Source: Pseudomonas sp. C2B4 (lineage in GTDB: Bacteria > Pseudomonadota > Gammaproteobacteria > Pseudomonadales > Pseudomonadaceae). Taken from it: DNA of 61,143 nt. The position numbers and the translations under genes are program-made. The stretch covers positions 1 through 61,143 of the forward strand of contig NZ_JABFMU010000040.1 of NCBI RefSeq assembly GCF_013359695.1, read 5' to 3'. Below are positions 17,912 through 27,126 of the stretch, piece after piece (position 1 is the stretch's first letter; the number at the start of each line of letters is the position of its first letter). Below the pieces are notes generated by a model. The model worked only from the letters and a program-made list of their open reading frames with translations, did not search any database and was not told the origin of the DNA.

Positions 17912-19255
17912 TTAGCGCACCAGACACGGCCGCTTGTTATCGAACGTCCAGCCGGGAATCAGGAACTGCATCGCCACGCTGTCATCCCGCGCACCCAGGC
18001 CCATGCCTTTGTACAGTTCATGGGCCTTGGCCAGTTGATCCCTATCCAGCTCGACCCCCAGCCCCGGTTTTTGCGGCACCTGCACGCAACCGTCGACGAT
18101 CTGCAGCGGTGCTTTGGTCAGGCGCTGGCCGTCCTGCCAGATCCAGTGGGTGTCGATGGCGGTGATCTCGCCCGGTGCGGCCGCCGCGACGTGGGTGAAC
18201 ATCGCCAGGGAAATATCGAAGTGGTTGTTGGAGTGCGAACCCCAGGTCAGGCCCCATTCGTGGCACATCTGCGCGACGCGGACCGAACCCTGCATGGTCC
18301 AGAAATGTGGGTCGGCCAACGGGATGTCCACCGATTGCAACTGGATCGCGTGACCCATTTCCCGCCAGTCGGTGGCGATCATGTTGGTTGCGGTTTTCAG
18401 GCCCGTGGCACGGCGGAACTCGGCCATGACTTCGCGACCCGAGTAGCCGTTTTCCGCGCCGCAGGGGTCTTCTGCATAAGCCAGCACCTTGTGCTGGTCG
18501 CGGCATAAACGGATGGCTTCCTTCAGTGACCAGGCACCATTCGGGTCGAGGGTGATGCGTGCATCGGGGAAGCGTTCGGCCAGGGCGGTGACCGCTTCGA
18601 TTTCGGCGTCGCCGCTGAGCACGCCGCCCTTGAGCTTGAAGTCCTTGAAGCCGTACCGCGCATGGGCGGCTTCGGCGAGGCGTACCACGGCGTCGGCGGT
18701 CATGGCCTTTTCGTGGCGCACGCGGAACCAGTCGTTGTCGGCGTCCGGCTCGCTGCGATAGGCGAGGTCGGTGTCGTTGCGGTCACCGACGTAGAACAGA
18801 TAGCCGAGCATCTTCACTTCGTCGCGTTGCTGGCCTTCACCGAGCAGGGCCGCGACCGGCACGTCCAGATGCTGGCCGAGCAGGTCGAGCAGGGCGGCCT
18901 CCAGACCTGTGACGGCATGAATGGTGATGCGCAGGTCGAACGTCTGCAAACCACGGCCGCCGGCATCGCGGTCGGCGAAGGTCTGGCGCACCTGGTTGAG
19001 GATCTTCTGATAAGTGCCGATCGGGCTGCCGACCACCAGGCTGCGGGCGTCTTCGAGGGTCTGACGAATGCGCTCGCCACCCGGTACTTCGCCGACGCCG
19101 GTGTGGCCGGCGTTGTCCTTGAGGATCACGATATTGCGGGTGAAAAACGGGCCATGGGCGCCGCTCAGGTTGAGGAGCATCCCATCGTGGCCGGCCACCG
19201 GGACGACTTCCATGCTGGTGATGATCGGGGCTTTGGCGGTTTCGTGCGTGGTCAT
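17912..19255 (-). CDS. gudD: D-glucarate dehydratase
   Basis: 447 residues (446 in E. coli). Enolase-superfamily enzyme of the mandelate racemase-like group that turns D-glucarate into 5-keto-4-deoxyglucarate. The catalytic lysine lies in KDFKLKGG (K207), metal ligands start with D237 in ITLDPNGAW and continue with the YAEDPCG glutamate, and the catalytic histidine is in WGSHSNNHFD. It is the second gene of a gudP-gudD operon (26-base gap with GAAGGA before the ATG), so uptake and first step are made together. A REP pair follows. Confidence 0.95.
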   Translation of the reverse strand: MTTHETAKAPIITSMEVVPVAGHDGMLLNLSGAHGPFFTRNIVILKDNAGHTGVGEVPGGERIRQTLEDARSLVVGSPIGTYQKILNQVRQTFADRDAGGRGLQTFDLRITIHAVTGLEAALLDLLGQHLDVPVAALLGEGQQRDEVKMLGYLFYVGDRNDTDLAYRSEPDADNDWFRVRHEKAMTADAVVRLAEAAHARYGFKDFKLKGGVLSGDAEIEAVTALAERFPDARITLDPNGAWSLKEAIRLCRDQHKVLAYAEDPCGAENGYSGREVMAEFRRATGLKTATNMIATDWREMGHAIQLQSVDIPLADPHFWTMQGSVRVAQMCHEWGLTWGSHSNNHFDISLAMFTHVAAAAPGEITAIDTHWIWQDGQRLTKAPLQIVDGCVQVPQKPGLGVELDRDQLAKAHELYKGMGLGARDDSVAMQFLIPGWTFDNKRPCLVR

Positions 19256-19281
19256 TTTCTTGTCCTTCTCAAAAGCAGAAT

Positions 19282-20628
19282 TCAGGCGTGATTCGTCGCA
19301 GGGGCACCGGCTGCAACGGCAGGTGCGGACTTGGGTTTATTGCGGGCGGCGAAGACGATGATCGCAGCGATGATCGAGGTCGCGGCCAGGCCATACAGCC
19401 CGCCCTGGATGGAGCCGGTACGCTCTTCCAGCAGGCCGAAAGTGGTGGGTGCGACGAAGCCGCCGAGGTTGCCCACCGAGTTGATCAGTGCGATCACGCC
19501 CGCAGCGATGCGTGCATCCAGATAGGCCTGGGGAATCGGCCAGAAACACGACGACGCCGATTTGAAACCCAGTGCGGCAAAGCAGATCGCCACGAAGGCG
19601 AAGATCGGCCCTCCGGTGGTGGACATGAACATCCCGGCAGCAGCGATCAGCAGGGCGACCGCGACCCAGGCTTGCTGGTGCTTCCACTTGGCCGACAGCG
19701 AAGCGAAGGCATACATGCCGATGATCGACAGCAACCACGGAATCGAGTTGAACATCCCGACCTGGAAGTCGCTCAGGTCGCCCATCTTCTTGATGATGCT
19801 TGGCAGCCAGAAGGTGGCGGCGTAGATGGTCAGCTGGATGAAGAAGTAGATCACGCAGAAGAGGATGATCTGCCGGTCCTTGAGCAGTCTGCCCAGTGAC
19901 GGCTTGATCGGCGTCGCCGCCTCACGAGCCAACTGTTCGTCGTCGATGGCCTTGACCAGTGCGTCTTGCTCGTCGCGGGTCAGCCATTTGGCGTCGTGGG
20001 GTTTGGAGTCCAGCCAGAACCAGACAAAGGCGCACAAGCCCACCGAGAACATGCCCTCGATGAAGTACATCCATTGCCAGCCATGCATGCCCAGGCCGCT
20101 GATTTGCAGGAGCAGGCCGGACAGGGGGCCGGAAATCAGCGAGGCAATCGCCGAGCCGCTGAGGAAAATCGCAATCGCCTTGCCGCGCTCCGCCCCGGGC
20201 AGCCAGCGGGTGAAGTAGTAGATCACGCCGGGAAAGAAGCCGGCTTCCGCCACGCCCAGCAGGAACCGCAAGATATAGAAATGGGTTTCGTTCTGGATGA
20301 AGGCCATGCCGGCGGCCACCAGGCCCCAGGTCAGCATGATGCGGGTCAGCCAGATACGGGCGCCGACTTTCTGCAGAAGGATGTTGGAAGGGACCTCGAA
20401 CAGCGCGTAACCGATGAAGAACAGACCGGCGCCGAACCCGTAGGCCGCAGCGCCAATGCCCAGGTCGTGCTCCATGTGGGCGCGGACGAAGCCGATGTTC
20501 ACGCGGTCAATGTAGTTGACGATGAACATGATGACGAACAGCGGCAAGACGTGGCGTTTGACTTTCGAGATCGCGGACTTCAGGGCCGAATCGCCACCCT
20601 GGTCCATTGCGGAAATGGATGTATTCAC
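19282..20628 (-). CDS. gudP: D-glucarate/galactarate MFS permease
   Basis: 448-residue inner-membrane protein with twelve hydrophobic segments. The N-terminal half has the anion:cation symporter (ACS) marks MFIVNYIDRVNIG and the YALFEVPSNILLQKVGAR loop; the second half includes GFKSASSCFWPIPQAYL. This sub-family imports hexarates and hexonates with protons. GGAG seven bases before a GTG at 20628 is a better start than the first GTG of the frame at 20643. It leads the operon with gudD and is divergent from an FCD-type regulator. Confidence 0.9.
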   Translation of the reverse strand: MNTSISAMDQGGDSALKSAISKVKRHVLPLFVIMFIVNYIDRVNIGFVRAHMEHDLGIGAAAYGFGAGLFFIGYALFEVPSNILLQKVGARIWLTRIMLTWGLVAAGMAFIQNETHFYILRFLLGVAEAGFFPGVIYYFTRWLPGAERGKAIAIFLSGSAIASLISGPLSGLLLQISGLGMHGWQWMYFIEGMFSVGLCAFVWFWLDSKPHDAKWLTRDEQDALVKAIDDEQLAREAATPIKPSLGRLLKDRQIILFCVIYFFIQLTIYAATFWLPSIIKKMGDLSDFQVGMFNSIPWLLSIIGMYAFASLSAKWKHQQAWVAVALLIAAAGMFMSTTGGPIFAFVAICFAALGFKSASSCFWPIPQAYLDARIAAGVIALINSVGNLGGFVAPTTFGLLEERTGSIQGGLYGLAATSIIAAIIVFAARNKPKSAPAVAAGAPATNHA

Positions 20629-20691
20629 TGCGTTTTCTCCCACTCGTTATTTTTATGCGGGGTGTGACAAGGTGTTGTGTTGTTGATAGAC

Positions 20692-20836
20692 ATCATACAA
20701 CTAGATTTTTTCGATCTGCAACCGCCTTTGTTCAATGAAATCGCCATTATTCAGCTATCTGTTATTCTTTTTGGGGTTTTTCAGGGCGTAAAATTTTACT
20801 GCTTTTCGGAGTTTGTTGAGTGTTGTCATACAAGTT
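20692..20836. promoter_or_regulatory. two candidate operators for the FCD regulator
   Basis: The 257-base gap between gudP and the regulator has the element ATCATACAACT at 20692-20702 and a related GTCATACAAGTT at 20825-20836, the latter within the small inverted repeat TTGT-CAT-ACAA. GntR/FadR-type proteins bind such short TTGTAT/ATACAA elements. One copy lies near each divergent gene, which fits repression of gudPD and autorepression. Confidence 0.45.
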
Positions 20837-20900
20837 GAGCGATGTTTTCAGGAGATTCCACACAAGCGCAGTGCTACGATTCCATTAGCGCTGCCTTTGG

Positions 20901-21620
20901 ATGAACGCCATGCAAGAAGACCTCGACGCCCCTGCCCGCAAGCGCAGCCACAATCTGGCCCACGACCTGGTGGCCAAGCTGACCCAGAGCATCCTGCTGG
21001 GACAGATGCTGCCCGGCGACAAGCTGCCCTCAGAGAACTCGATCGTTCAGGAGTACGGTGTCAGCCGCACCGTGGTGCGCGAGGCGATTTCCAAATTGCA
21101 GGCCTCCGGGCTGGTGGAAACCCGCCACGGCATCGGCACCTTTGTGCTGGAGCGCGCACCGGAGCAGGGTTTGCGGCTGAATGTCGATACCGCGCTGGGA
21201 GTGCGCAGCATTCTGGAATTGCGCATGGGCCTGGAAACCCAGGCGGCGGCACTGGCCGCGAGCCGTCGCACCGACCAGCAACTGGCACAGATGCGCGAAG
21301 CCCTCGATGACTATCAAAGCCTGCTGGCCAACAACGACAGCTGCGTCGAAGCCGACCGGCGTTTTCATCTGCTGATCGCCGAGGCCACGGGCAATCTGTG
21401 TTTCACCGAGATCATGCAGCACCTGGGCAGTGCCATGATTCCCCGAACCCGGGTCAATGCCGTCGAGCGCGGGGCGGTGGACTTGAGCAAGCTCGGGCAA
21501 CTGGCGAACCTGGAGCACGAGGCGATTCTCAACGCCATCAAGCGCCAGGACCCGGACGCGGCGCGGGCGGCGATGTGGCTGCATTTGACCAACAGTCGGG
21601 ACCGGTTTTCGCCGGGTTGA
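20901..21620 (+). CDS. GntR family regulator, FCD (FadR) subfamily, of glucarate genes
   Basis: 239 residues. Winged helix-turn-helix about 15-85 (GDKLPSENSIVQEYGVSRTVVREAISKL is shortened here: key part VSRTVVREA) and an all-helical FCD effector domain about 100-225 with metal-binding residues in EADRRFHLLI and LANLEHEAIL. FCD proteins near sugar-acid genes are repressors relieved by the acid. Divergent from gudP-gudD, so glucarate or a product is the likely inducer. An in-frame ATG at 20910 with GGAT before it is an alternative start. Confidence 0.88.
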   Translation: MNAMQEDLDAPARKRSHNLAHDLVAKLTQSILLGQMLPGDKLPSENSIVQEYGVSRTVVREAISKLQASGLVETRHGIGTFVLERAPEQGLRLNVDTALGVRSILELRMGLETQAAALAASRRTDQQLAQMREALDDYQSLLANNDSCVEADRRFHLLIAEATGNLCFTEIMQHLGSAMIPRTRVNAVERGAVDLSKLGQLANLEHEAILNAIKRQDPDAARAAMWLHLTNSRDRFSPG

Positions 21621-21643
21621 TCGGGCCAGCATCGCATTTCCCC

Positions 21644-21732
21644 TGTGGGAGCGAGCCTGCTCGCGAAGACGGCGGCACATCCAGCATTAATGTGTCTGAT
21701 AGTCCGCCTTCGCGAGCAGGCTCGCTCCCACA
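21644..21732. repeat. REP pair (REPIN), inward
   Basis: Intact inward REP pair between the convergent 3' ends of the FCD regulator and the EamA transporter; it fills most of the gap. Confidence 0.95.
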
Positions 21733-21745
21733 GGAACTTCATAGA

Positions 21746-22654
21746 TCAGACACGCGCGGCTTGAACAACGGGCCGCCGCTCCAGATTCAACGCCAGCACA
21801 CTGATCAACACCACCACCGCACCCACCGCCACCATCAAGGTCGGCCGCTCACCCAGTCCCACGGACGCCATGGCCATCGCCGTCGGCGGCACCAGATACA
21901 ACGTCATCGTCGCCCGGCTCAGGTCCACATGCGCCAGCACGTAAGCCCAGGCCAGATAGGCCAGCGCACTCGGGAAAATCCCCAAGGCAACCACCGCGAA
22001 CTGCACGCGCAGTGGCGCATTGACGACCTGATCCGCCAATCCGGGCAGGAAAATCAACAGCAGCGCCGTGCCGGACCAGACCGTGTAACACACCAGCGTC
22101 AACCCGTCGTATCGCCCGGTGTGATGTTTTTGCAGGGCGAAGTAAAGACTCCAGGACAACGCTGCCAACAGGATCAGCAAGCCGTGGGCGTCGATGCTGC
22201 CCAAGCCATGATCGCCCGCCACCACAATTACCACGCCGATCAAGCCGAGGATCACGCAGCCCCAGCGCCAGACGCTCACCCGATCCTTGAACACAAAGCG
22301 CGCCAGCAAGGTGCTGAACAGTGGCGTCGATTGCGCCAGCACGCTCGACGCGCCGGCGCTGACCCCTTGTTGGCCAAAGTTGATCGCCACGTGATGCAGG
22401 CTCACAGCGAAGAAACCCAGTGCGATCAGCAGAGGCACGTCGCGCAGTGTCGGCAGATGAATACCCTTGAACACCGCGACCGCAGCCATGAACAACGACG
22501 CCAGCAGAAAGCGCAATAACGCCAGGTGCACCGGGTCGTAAGCCTGCAGGCCAATGTGGATGCCGGTGGGGGAGTAACCCCAGCAGGCCACGACGAAGGC
22601 CATGGCCAGGATGATTTTCAAGGGAGTGCTGGAGGAGGGCGTGAGGTCATTCAT
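21746..22654 (-). CDS. EamA/DMT family exporter
   Basis: 302-residue inner-membrane protein with about ten hydrophobic segments in two EamA repeats (about 10-140 and 155-290; the first includes VACWGYSPTGIHIGL, the second LSWSLYFALQKHH). Members export amino acids or metabolites. The ATG at 22654 gives the normal family length; the frame is open upstream into the LysR promoter. It is divergent from a LysR gene 98 bases away and is its probable target. Confidence 0.87.
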   Translation of the reverse strand: MNDLTPSSSTPLKIILAMAFVVACWGYSPTGIHIGLQAYDPVHLALLRFLLASLFMAAVAVFKGIHLPTLRDVPLLIALGFFAVSLHHVAINFGQQGVSAGASSVLAQSTPLFSTLLARFVFKDRVSVWRWGCVILGLIGVVIVVAGDHGLGSIDAHGLLILLAALSWSLYFALQKHHTGRYDGLTLVCYTVWSGTALLLIFLPGLADQVVNAPLRVQFAVVALGIFPSALAYLAWAYVLAHVDLSRATMTLYLVPPTAMAMASVGLGERPTLMVAVGAVVVLISVLALNLERRPVVQAARV

Positions 22655-22725
22655 CGTTGTGCACCGAGAGGCAGGTGCGTTGAGTATCAGAACTCCGTTT
22701 ATTCGCCACAACTGACTTATACTGC

Positions 22726-22738
22726 GTGAATCGTTCAC
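22726..22738. promoter_or_regulatory. palindrome GTGAA-TCG-TTCAC between EamA and LysR genes
   Basis: A perfect five-base inverted repeat with three-base centre, 15 bases before the LysR start codon. Its position between divergent genes suits a binding site of the LysR protein for control of itself and the exporter. Inference only. Confidence 0.5.
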
Positions 22739-22752
22739 TTTGAGTGATGTAT

Positions 22753-23616
22753 ATGGAACTGGCACAGATTCGCATGTTCAAGACCGTTGCCGAGGTGGGC
22801 AGCATCGCCCGTGCAGCGCAGGTGCTGCACTGCGTGCCGTCGAACATCACGGCGCGGATCAAGGCACTGGAGGCGGAGTTGGGTGTCGCGCTGTTTCTGC
22901 GCGAGGGGCGCGGACTGCGCATCAGTCCATCGGGGCAGACCTTTCTGGACTACGCCTCGAAGATCCTCGCCCTGACTGCGGAAGCCAAGCGCGCGGTGGA
23001 CCCGGCCGCAGAACCGTCCGGGCCATTGCGCATCGGCGCCATCGAATCTTCCGCCACCGGCCGCTTGCCGCGCTTGCTGGCGAAATTCCATAAGCGCTTT
23101 CCGGCGGTGGCGCTGGAACTGACCACCGGCACCTGGGGCCAGTTGCTCGATGACACGCTGAGCCATCGGCTCGACGGCGCCATCGTTGCGGTGGATGTCG
23201 AACGCTCGCACCTCAAGCGCACGCCGATGTATCGCGAAGACCTGTTGCTGATTGCCTCGACATCCCTCGGGCCGGTGCGTGACATCACGGATTTGCACGA
23301 CAAAACCGTGTTCATGTGGCCCCAGGGTTGTCCGTATCGGGCGGCGCTGGAGCATTGGTTGTTGCGCCAGGGGCAGGCGCTGCCGATTGTCAGCCTGGCC
23401 AGTTACGGCGCGATCGTGGGGTGTGTCAGCGCCGGGGCCGGCGTGGCGCTGGTGCCAAAAGGGGTGTTCGATCAATACGCCAAGGGCGCGGGGTGCGTGG
23501 GTTACGAGTTCCCCGAGCTGACGGCCATCGACAACCTGTTCTACTGGCATGAAAACGCCGGGGTGCACCCGGCGCGGGAGGCGTTTGTGGCGATGTTGCG
23601 CGAGGAATTCGCGTAA
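22753..23616 (+). CDS. LysR-family transcriptional regulator
   Basis: 287 residues from MELAQIRMFKTVAEVG. N-terminal helix-turn-helix about 18-40 (SIARAAQVLHCVPSNITARI) and a LysR substrate-binding domain about 90-285 (PLRIGAIESSATGRLP). Two further in-frame starts (22744, 22747) lie just upstream; MELAQIR is the usual first block in this subfamily. Divergent from the EamA exporter, which it probably controls in response to the exported compound. Confidence 0.88.
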   Translation: MELAQIRMFKTVAEVGSIARAAQVLHCVPSNITARIKALEAELGVALFLREGRGLRISPSGQTFLDYASKILALTAEAKRAVDPAAEPSGPLRIGAIESSATGRLPRLLAKFHKRFPAVALELTTGTWGQLLDDTLSHRLDGAIVAVDVERSHLKRTPMYREDLLLIASTSLGPVRDITDLHDKTVFMWPQGCPYRAALEHWLLRQGQALPIVSLASYGAIVGCVSAGAGVALVPKGVFDQYAKGAGCVGYEFPELTAIDNLFYWHENAGVHPAREAFVAMLREEFA

Positions 23617-23624
23617 CTTTTTTC

Positions 23625-23714
23625 TGTGGGCGCGAGCCTGCTCGCGAAGAGGGTGTGTCAGTCGACATCCTTGCTGGATGACACAGCGCTTTCGCGAGCA
23701 GGCTCGCTCCCACA
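23625..23714. repeat. REP pair (REPIN), inward, one variant core
   Basis: Inward pair between the convergent LysR and trhP genes. The left core has GGGCGCGAGCC where the others have GGGAGCGAGCC, a single-base change in the stem without compensation on the right. Confidence 0.95.
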
Positions 23715-23721
23715 GAGATTG

Positions 23722-25047
23722 TTATGTTGCATTGATATCCCGCATCAACAATCCAAACCGCAAATCCACCGCATCCGGAATCGGCAAGTACACCGTATGC
23801 CCATCCCCCGGCGCCACGTCGATAGGCTCGCCCTGGGCGTTTTGCAATTGATGCAGGTCGAAGTGGAAGTTGCCCTTGGGGGTCATCAGTTCCATGTGAT
23901 CGCCCAGCGCAAAGCGGTTTTTCACCTTCACTTCCGCCAGGCGATCCCGTCGTTCGCCGGTCAGTTCGCCGACAAATTGCTGCCGTTCAGACACCGAGCT
24001 GCCGTTCTGGTAGTTCTGGTATTCGTCATGCACATGTCGACGCAGAAAACCCTCGGTGTAGCCGCGTTGGGCGAGGGACTCCAGGTCGGTCATGAGGTTG
24101 CGGTCAAATGCCCGGCCCGCCACCGCGTCGTCGATGGCCCGGCGATAGACTTGCGTGGTCCGTGCGCAATAGAAGTGCGATTTGGTCCGTCCTTCGATCT
24201 TCAGTGAATGCACGCCCATCTGCGTCAAACGGCCGACATGCTGCACGGCGCGCAGGTCCTTGGCGTTCATGATGTAGGTGCCATGCTCGTCTTCGAAGGC
24301 CGGCATCAGTTCGCCCGGGCGATTGGCTTCCTGCAAGAGGAATACTTGATCGGTGGGCGCGCCGATACCCAGGGTCGGTTCCGGTTGATAGTGCTGGACG
24401 ATCTCTCCGAGCGGGTTCTCCGTGGCTTCCTGTGCCGAGTACTTCCAGCGACAGGCGTTGGTGCAGCTGCCCTGATTGGCATCGCGCTTGTTCATGTAGC
24501 CCGACAGCAGGCAGCGACCTGAATAGGCCATGCACAAGGCGCCGTGGACGAACACTTCCAGCTCCATGGCCGGGACCTGTTGGCGGATTTCGGCGATTTC
24601 TTCCAGGGACAGCTCCCGCGACAGGATGACCCGGCTCAGGCCCTGTTGCTGCCAGAACTCGACGCTCGCCCAGTTCACCGTGTTGGCCTGCACCGAGAGG
24701 TGAATCGGCGTCTGCGGATAATGCCTGCGCACCAACATGATCAGGCCGGGGTCAGACATGATCAGGGCGTCGGGCGCCATGGCGATGATGGGGGCCAGGT
24801 CCTTGAGAAAGGTCTTGAGCTTGGCGTTGTGCGGCGCGATGTTCACCACCACATAGAAACGCTTGCCCTGGGCTTGTGCCTCGGCAATGCCCAGGGCCAG
24901 GTTTTCATGATCGAACTCGTTGTTGCGCACCCGCAGGCTGTAGCGCGGCTGGCCGGCATAGACGGCATCGGCGCCATAGGCAAAGGCATAGCGCATGTTT
25001 TTCAGGGTGCCGGCGGGGGCGAGCAATTCTGGAGCGATGAGATTCAT
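23722..25047 (-). CDS. trhP: tRNA hydroxylation protein TrhP (YegQ, U32 peptidase-like)
   Basis: 441 residues, close to E. coli YegQ/TrhP (453). U32 family with the N-terminal ELLAPAGTLKNMRYA, the beta-barrel core and the cysteine set in HGALCMAYSGRCLLSGY and NQGSCTNACRW that holds an iron-sulfur cluster. TrhP makes 5-hydroxyuridine at wobble position 34 of several tRNAs using prephenate. Although annotated as peptidases, these proteins act in RNA modification. Monocistronic, ended by a REP pair. Confidence 0.92.
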   Translation of the reverse strand: MNLIAPELLAPAGTLKNMRYAFAYGADAVYAGQPRYSLRVRNNEFDHENLALGIAEAQAQGKRFYVVVNIAPHNAKLKTFLKDLAPIIAMAPDALIMSDPGLIMLVRRHYPQTPIHLSVQANTVNWASVEFWQQQGLSRVILSRELSLEEIAEIRQQVPAMELEVFVHGALCMAYSGRCLLSGYMNKRDANQGSCTNACRWKYSAQEATENPLGEIVQHYQPEPTLGIGAPTDQVFLLQEANRPGELMPAFEDEHGTYIMNAKDLRAVQHVGRLTQMGVHSLKIEGRTKSHFYCARTTQVYRRAIDDAVAGRAFDRNLMTDLESLAQRGYTEGFLRRHVHDEYQNYQNGSSVSERQQFVGELTGERRDRLAEVKVKNRFALGDHMELMTPKGNFHFDLHQLQNAQGEPIDVAPGDGHTVYLPIPDAVDLRFGLLMRDINAT

Positions 25048-25214
25048 GGCGGGTGTGATCGCAAAAGCCGCGCAGCGTATACGGCTTGTCCCGAGGCTTT
25101 ATTGATCTGGATCTATGCTTGATGAACACATCAAGGGCACTCCTGCGAACCGTGGTGGCCTAAGCATCAAGGCGCCCATTGGTTGGCGTCCCGGCGCACT
25201 GGCAGGGATCGGAC

Positions 25215-26282
25215 ATGAACGACGAGACACAGCAACAGCAGGACAAATCGCTGACGGTTTTGCTGGGGCTGGTCAGCATCGCCTTCATCTGGATTCTGCT
25301 GCCGTTTTACGGCGCGGTGTTCTGGGCCGTGATTCTCGGCATCCTCTTTGCGCCCATGCAGCGTCGGCTGCAATTGAAGTTCGGCTGGGAGCGCAACCTG
25401 ACGTCGCTGCTGACCTTGAGCATCTGCCTGGTGATCGCGATTCTGCCGGTGATCATCATCGGCGCGTTGCTGGTTCAGGAAGGGGCTGCGGTGTACCAGC
25501 GCATCGAGAGCGGCGAGCTGGACATCGCCGGGTATGTCTTGCAGTTCAAACACAGCCTGCCGCCGTATTTCCAGCACTTGCTTGATCGGTTCGGTGTCGG
25601 CGGGCTGGAGGGGATGCGCGATAAAGTCGTCAAGAGCGCGGTGTCTGGCGGGCAAGCGCTGGCGACTCAGGCATTCAGTTTCGGCCAGGGGACGTTCGAG
25701 TTCATCGTCAGTTTTTTCATCATGCTGTACCTGTTGTTCTTTTTCCTGCGCGACGGCGCGGAGCTCGCACGCAAGGTGCGCACCGCCATACCGCTGGAGG
25801 AGCAGCAGAAGCGTCGGCTGCAGCTCAAGTTCAATCGCGTGGTCAGGGCCACCGTGAAAGGCAATTTGCTGGTGGCGGTCACGCAGGGCGCATTGGGCGG
25901 TTTGATTTTCTGGTTTCTGGACATACCCAACGTGTTGCTGTGGGCGGTATTGATGGCGTTACTGTCGCTGTTGCCAGCGGTGGGGGCGGGGATTGTCTGG
26001 GCGCCGGTGGCGGCGTTTTTCCTGTTTACGGGGGCGATCTGGCAGGGCGTGGTGCTGGGGTTGTTCGGGGTGTTCGTGATCGGGCTGGTGGATAACGTGC
26101 TGCGTCCGATCCTGGTGGGCAAGGACACGAAGATGCCGGACTACATGATCCTGATCTCGACCCTCGGTGGTTTGGCGATTTTCGGGTTGAACGGCTTTGT
26201 CATCGGCCCATTGATTGCGGCCCTGTTCATGTCCAGTTGGGACATTTTCCTCGAGACCAAACCGCGGGTTCAGCTGCCTTAG
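25215..26282 (+). CDS. AI-2E family transporter (YdiK/PerM type)
   Basis: 355-residue inner-membrane protein. Hydrophobic pairs near residues 13-45 and 60-85, a soluble segment 90-150, and further spans from 155 with the family motifs VTQGALGGLIFWFLDIP, LLPAVGAGIVWAP and LVDNVLRPILVG. Some members export autoinducer-2 or carry Na+/H+ exchange; the substrate here is unknown. The ATG at 25215 is preferred over the upstream frame opening. Its TAG stop overlaps the TAA stop of the next gene, which reads the other way. Confidence 0.88.
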   Translation: MNDETQQQQDKSLTVLLGLVSIAFIWILLPFYGAVFWAVILGILFAPMQRRLQLKFGWERNLTSLLTLSICLVIAILPVIIIGALLVQEGAAVYQRIESGELDIAGYVLQFKHSLPPYFQHLLDRFGVGGLEGMRDKVVKSAVSGGQALATQAFSFGQGTFEFIVSFFIMLYLLFFFLRDGAELARKVRTAIPLEEQQKRRLQLKFNRVVRATVKGNLLVAVTQGALGGLIFWFLDIPNVLLWAVLMALLSLLPAVGAGIVWAPVAAFFLFTGAIWQGVVLGLFGVFVIGLVDNVLRPILVGKDTKMPDYMILISTLGGLAIFGLNGFVIGPLIAALFMSSWDIFLETKPRVQLP

Positions 26283-26470
26283 GCGCTGAACTTGCCACTC
26301 TGCTCCGTGCTGACGCGTTGCGACATCGCCTGGGCGGCCGGCAACGAGGTGAGCGGACCGCTGATCGGTTCGCCATCGAGTACCAGGTACCAGCAGGCAA
26401 GCAGGCCTGATTCTCTGAGCGAGGCGGGAACGGCGCTGCCGATAACGGACATGATCTGAACCTGAGACAT
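26279..26470 (-). CDS. small conserved-looking protein (63 aa), unknown function
   Basis: 63 residues starting MSQVQIMSVIGSAV after a strong GGAGG eight bases upstream, which makes the short frame credible. The sequence SGLLACWYLVLDGEPISGPLTS suggests a small beta-rich fold; no motif is recognised. Its stop overlaps the stop of the AI-2E transporter on the other strand, so there is no terminator space between them. Confidence 0.7.
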   Translation of the reverse strand: MSQVQIMSVIGSAVPASLRESGLLACWYLVLDGEPISGPLTSLPAAQAMSQRVSTEQSGKFSA

Positions 26471-26585
26471 TACAAGTACCTCCACCAATCTATGGAGGTA
26501 CCTTACGGGGCCGGCGATTTTTCCGACAATCACCGTTTTCGATAGTGGTCATTGACGCCGTTGAGGCCAGTTGGCCGTCTGTCGC

Positions 26586-26780
26586 TCAATCAACCACCTG
26601 ATCCAGCATATGAACCACTTCCTGCTCGTTGAGCAGGCCTTTGCGCACCAGGTTTTGCGTCAGCAGCGAGAGGAACTTGGCGCTGCGATGACCTTCCAGC
26701 TGCTTGAGTTCGGTCAAGACGTTGTACACCTTGCTGGAGGTGCAAAGACCGACAATACGGTGCGGGTTCTGCGTAGGCAT
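26586..26780 (-). CDS. small helical protein (64 aa), unknown function
   Basis: 64 residues starting MPTQNPHRIVGLCTSSKVYNV, mostly amphipathic helix (LTELKQLEGHRSAKFLSLL, then a KGLLNEQEVVHML segment), similar in style to small regulatory or adaptor proteins. GGAC lies nine bases before the ATG. The open frame extends upstream without a better start. No family is recognised. Confidence 0.65.
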   Translation of the reverse strand: MPTQNPHRIVGLCTSSKVYNVLTELKQLEGHRSAKFLSLLTQNLVRKGLLNEQEVVHMLDQVVD

Positions 26781-26970
26781 GAGGGCGTCCTTGTTGTTAT
26801 CAACCTGTTGTTGGCGGACAGGTTCAAGCTTGCGGATCTGACATGACATCAATATGACCGGTTTCCCCAATGGCAGGGGGCGAGTCAATCTTGCCCGCTT
26901 GAACAGGCCATGCTGTCCCGATAACGACACTGACGAGATTTATCCAGACCTGTGCCGACGAACGGCAACC

Positions 26971-27073
26971 CTGTAGGAGCGAGCCCTGCTCGCGATGGAG
27001 GTCGGCGATGACGCGCGCCCGGCGGATGTACGCGGTGCTCTCGGGATCAGCGCGAGCAGGGCTCGCTCCGGCA
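26971..27073. repeat. variant REP pair (GTAGGAGCGAGCCCTGCTCGCG type)
   Basis: An inverted pair of a second REP type: the core has GTAGGAG instead of GTGGGAG and an extra C in GAGCCCTGC. It is the only copy of this type in the window, directly after the 64-residue gene's promoter side and before a terminator. Confidence 0.9.
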
Positions 27074-27088
27074 AGAAATCGCAGGCAT

Positions 27089-27117
27089 AAAAAAGCCCCG
27101 CTGTCGGGCGGGGCCTG
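27089..27117 (-). terminator. intrinsic terminator of the Pro/Tyr-rich gene
   Basis: On the minus strand GCCCCGCCCGACAGCGGGGC is followed by six T. It starts ten bases after the stop codon of the Pro/Tyr-rich protein gene. Confidence 0.85.
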
Positions 27118-27126
27118 TGGCGTCTG

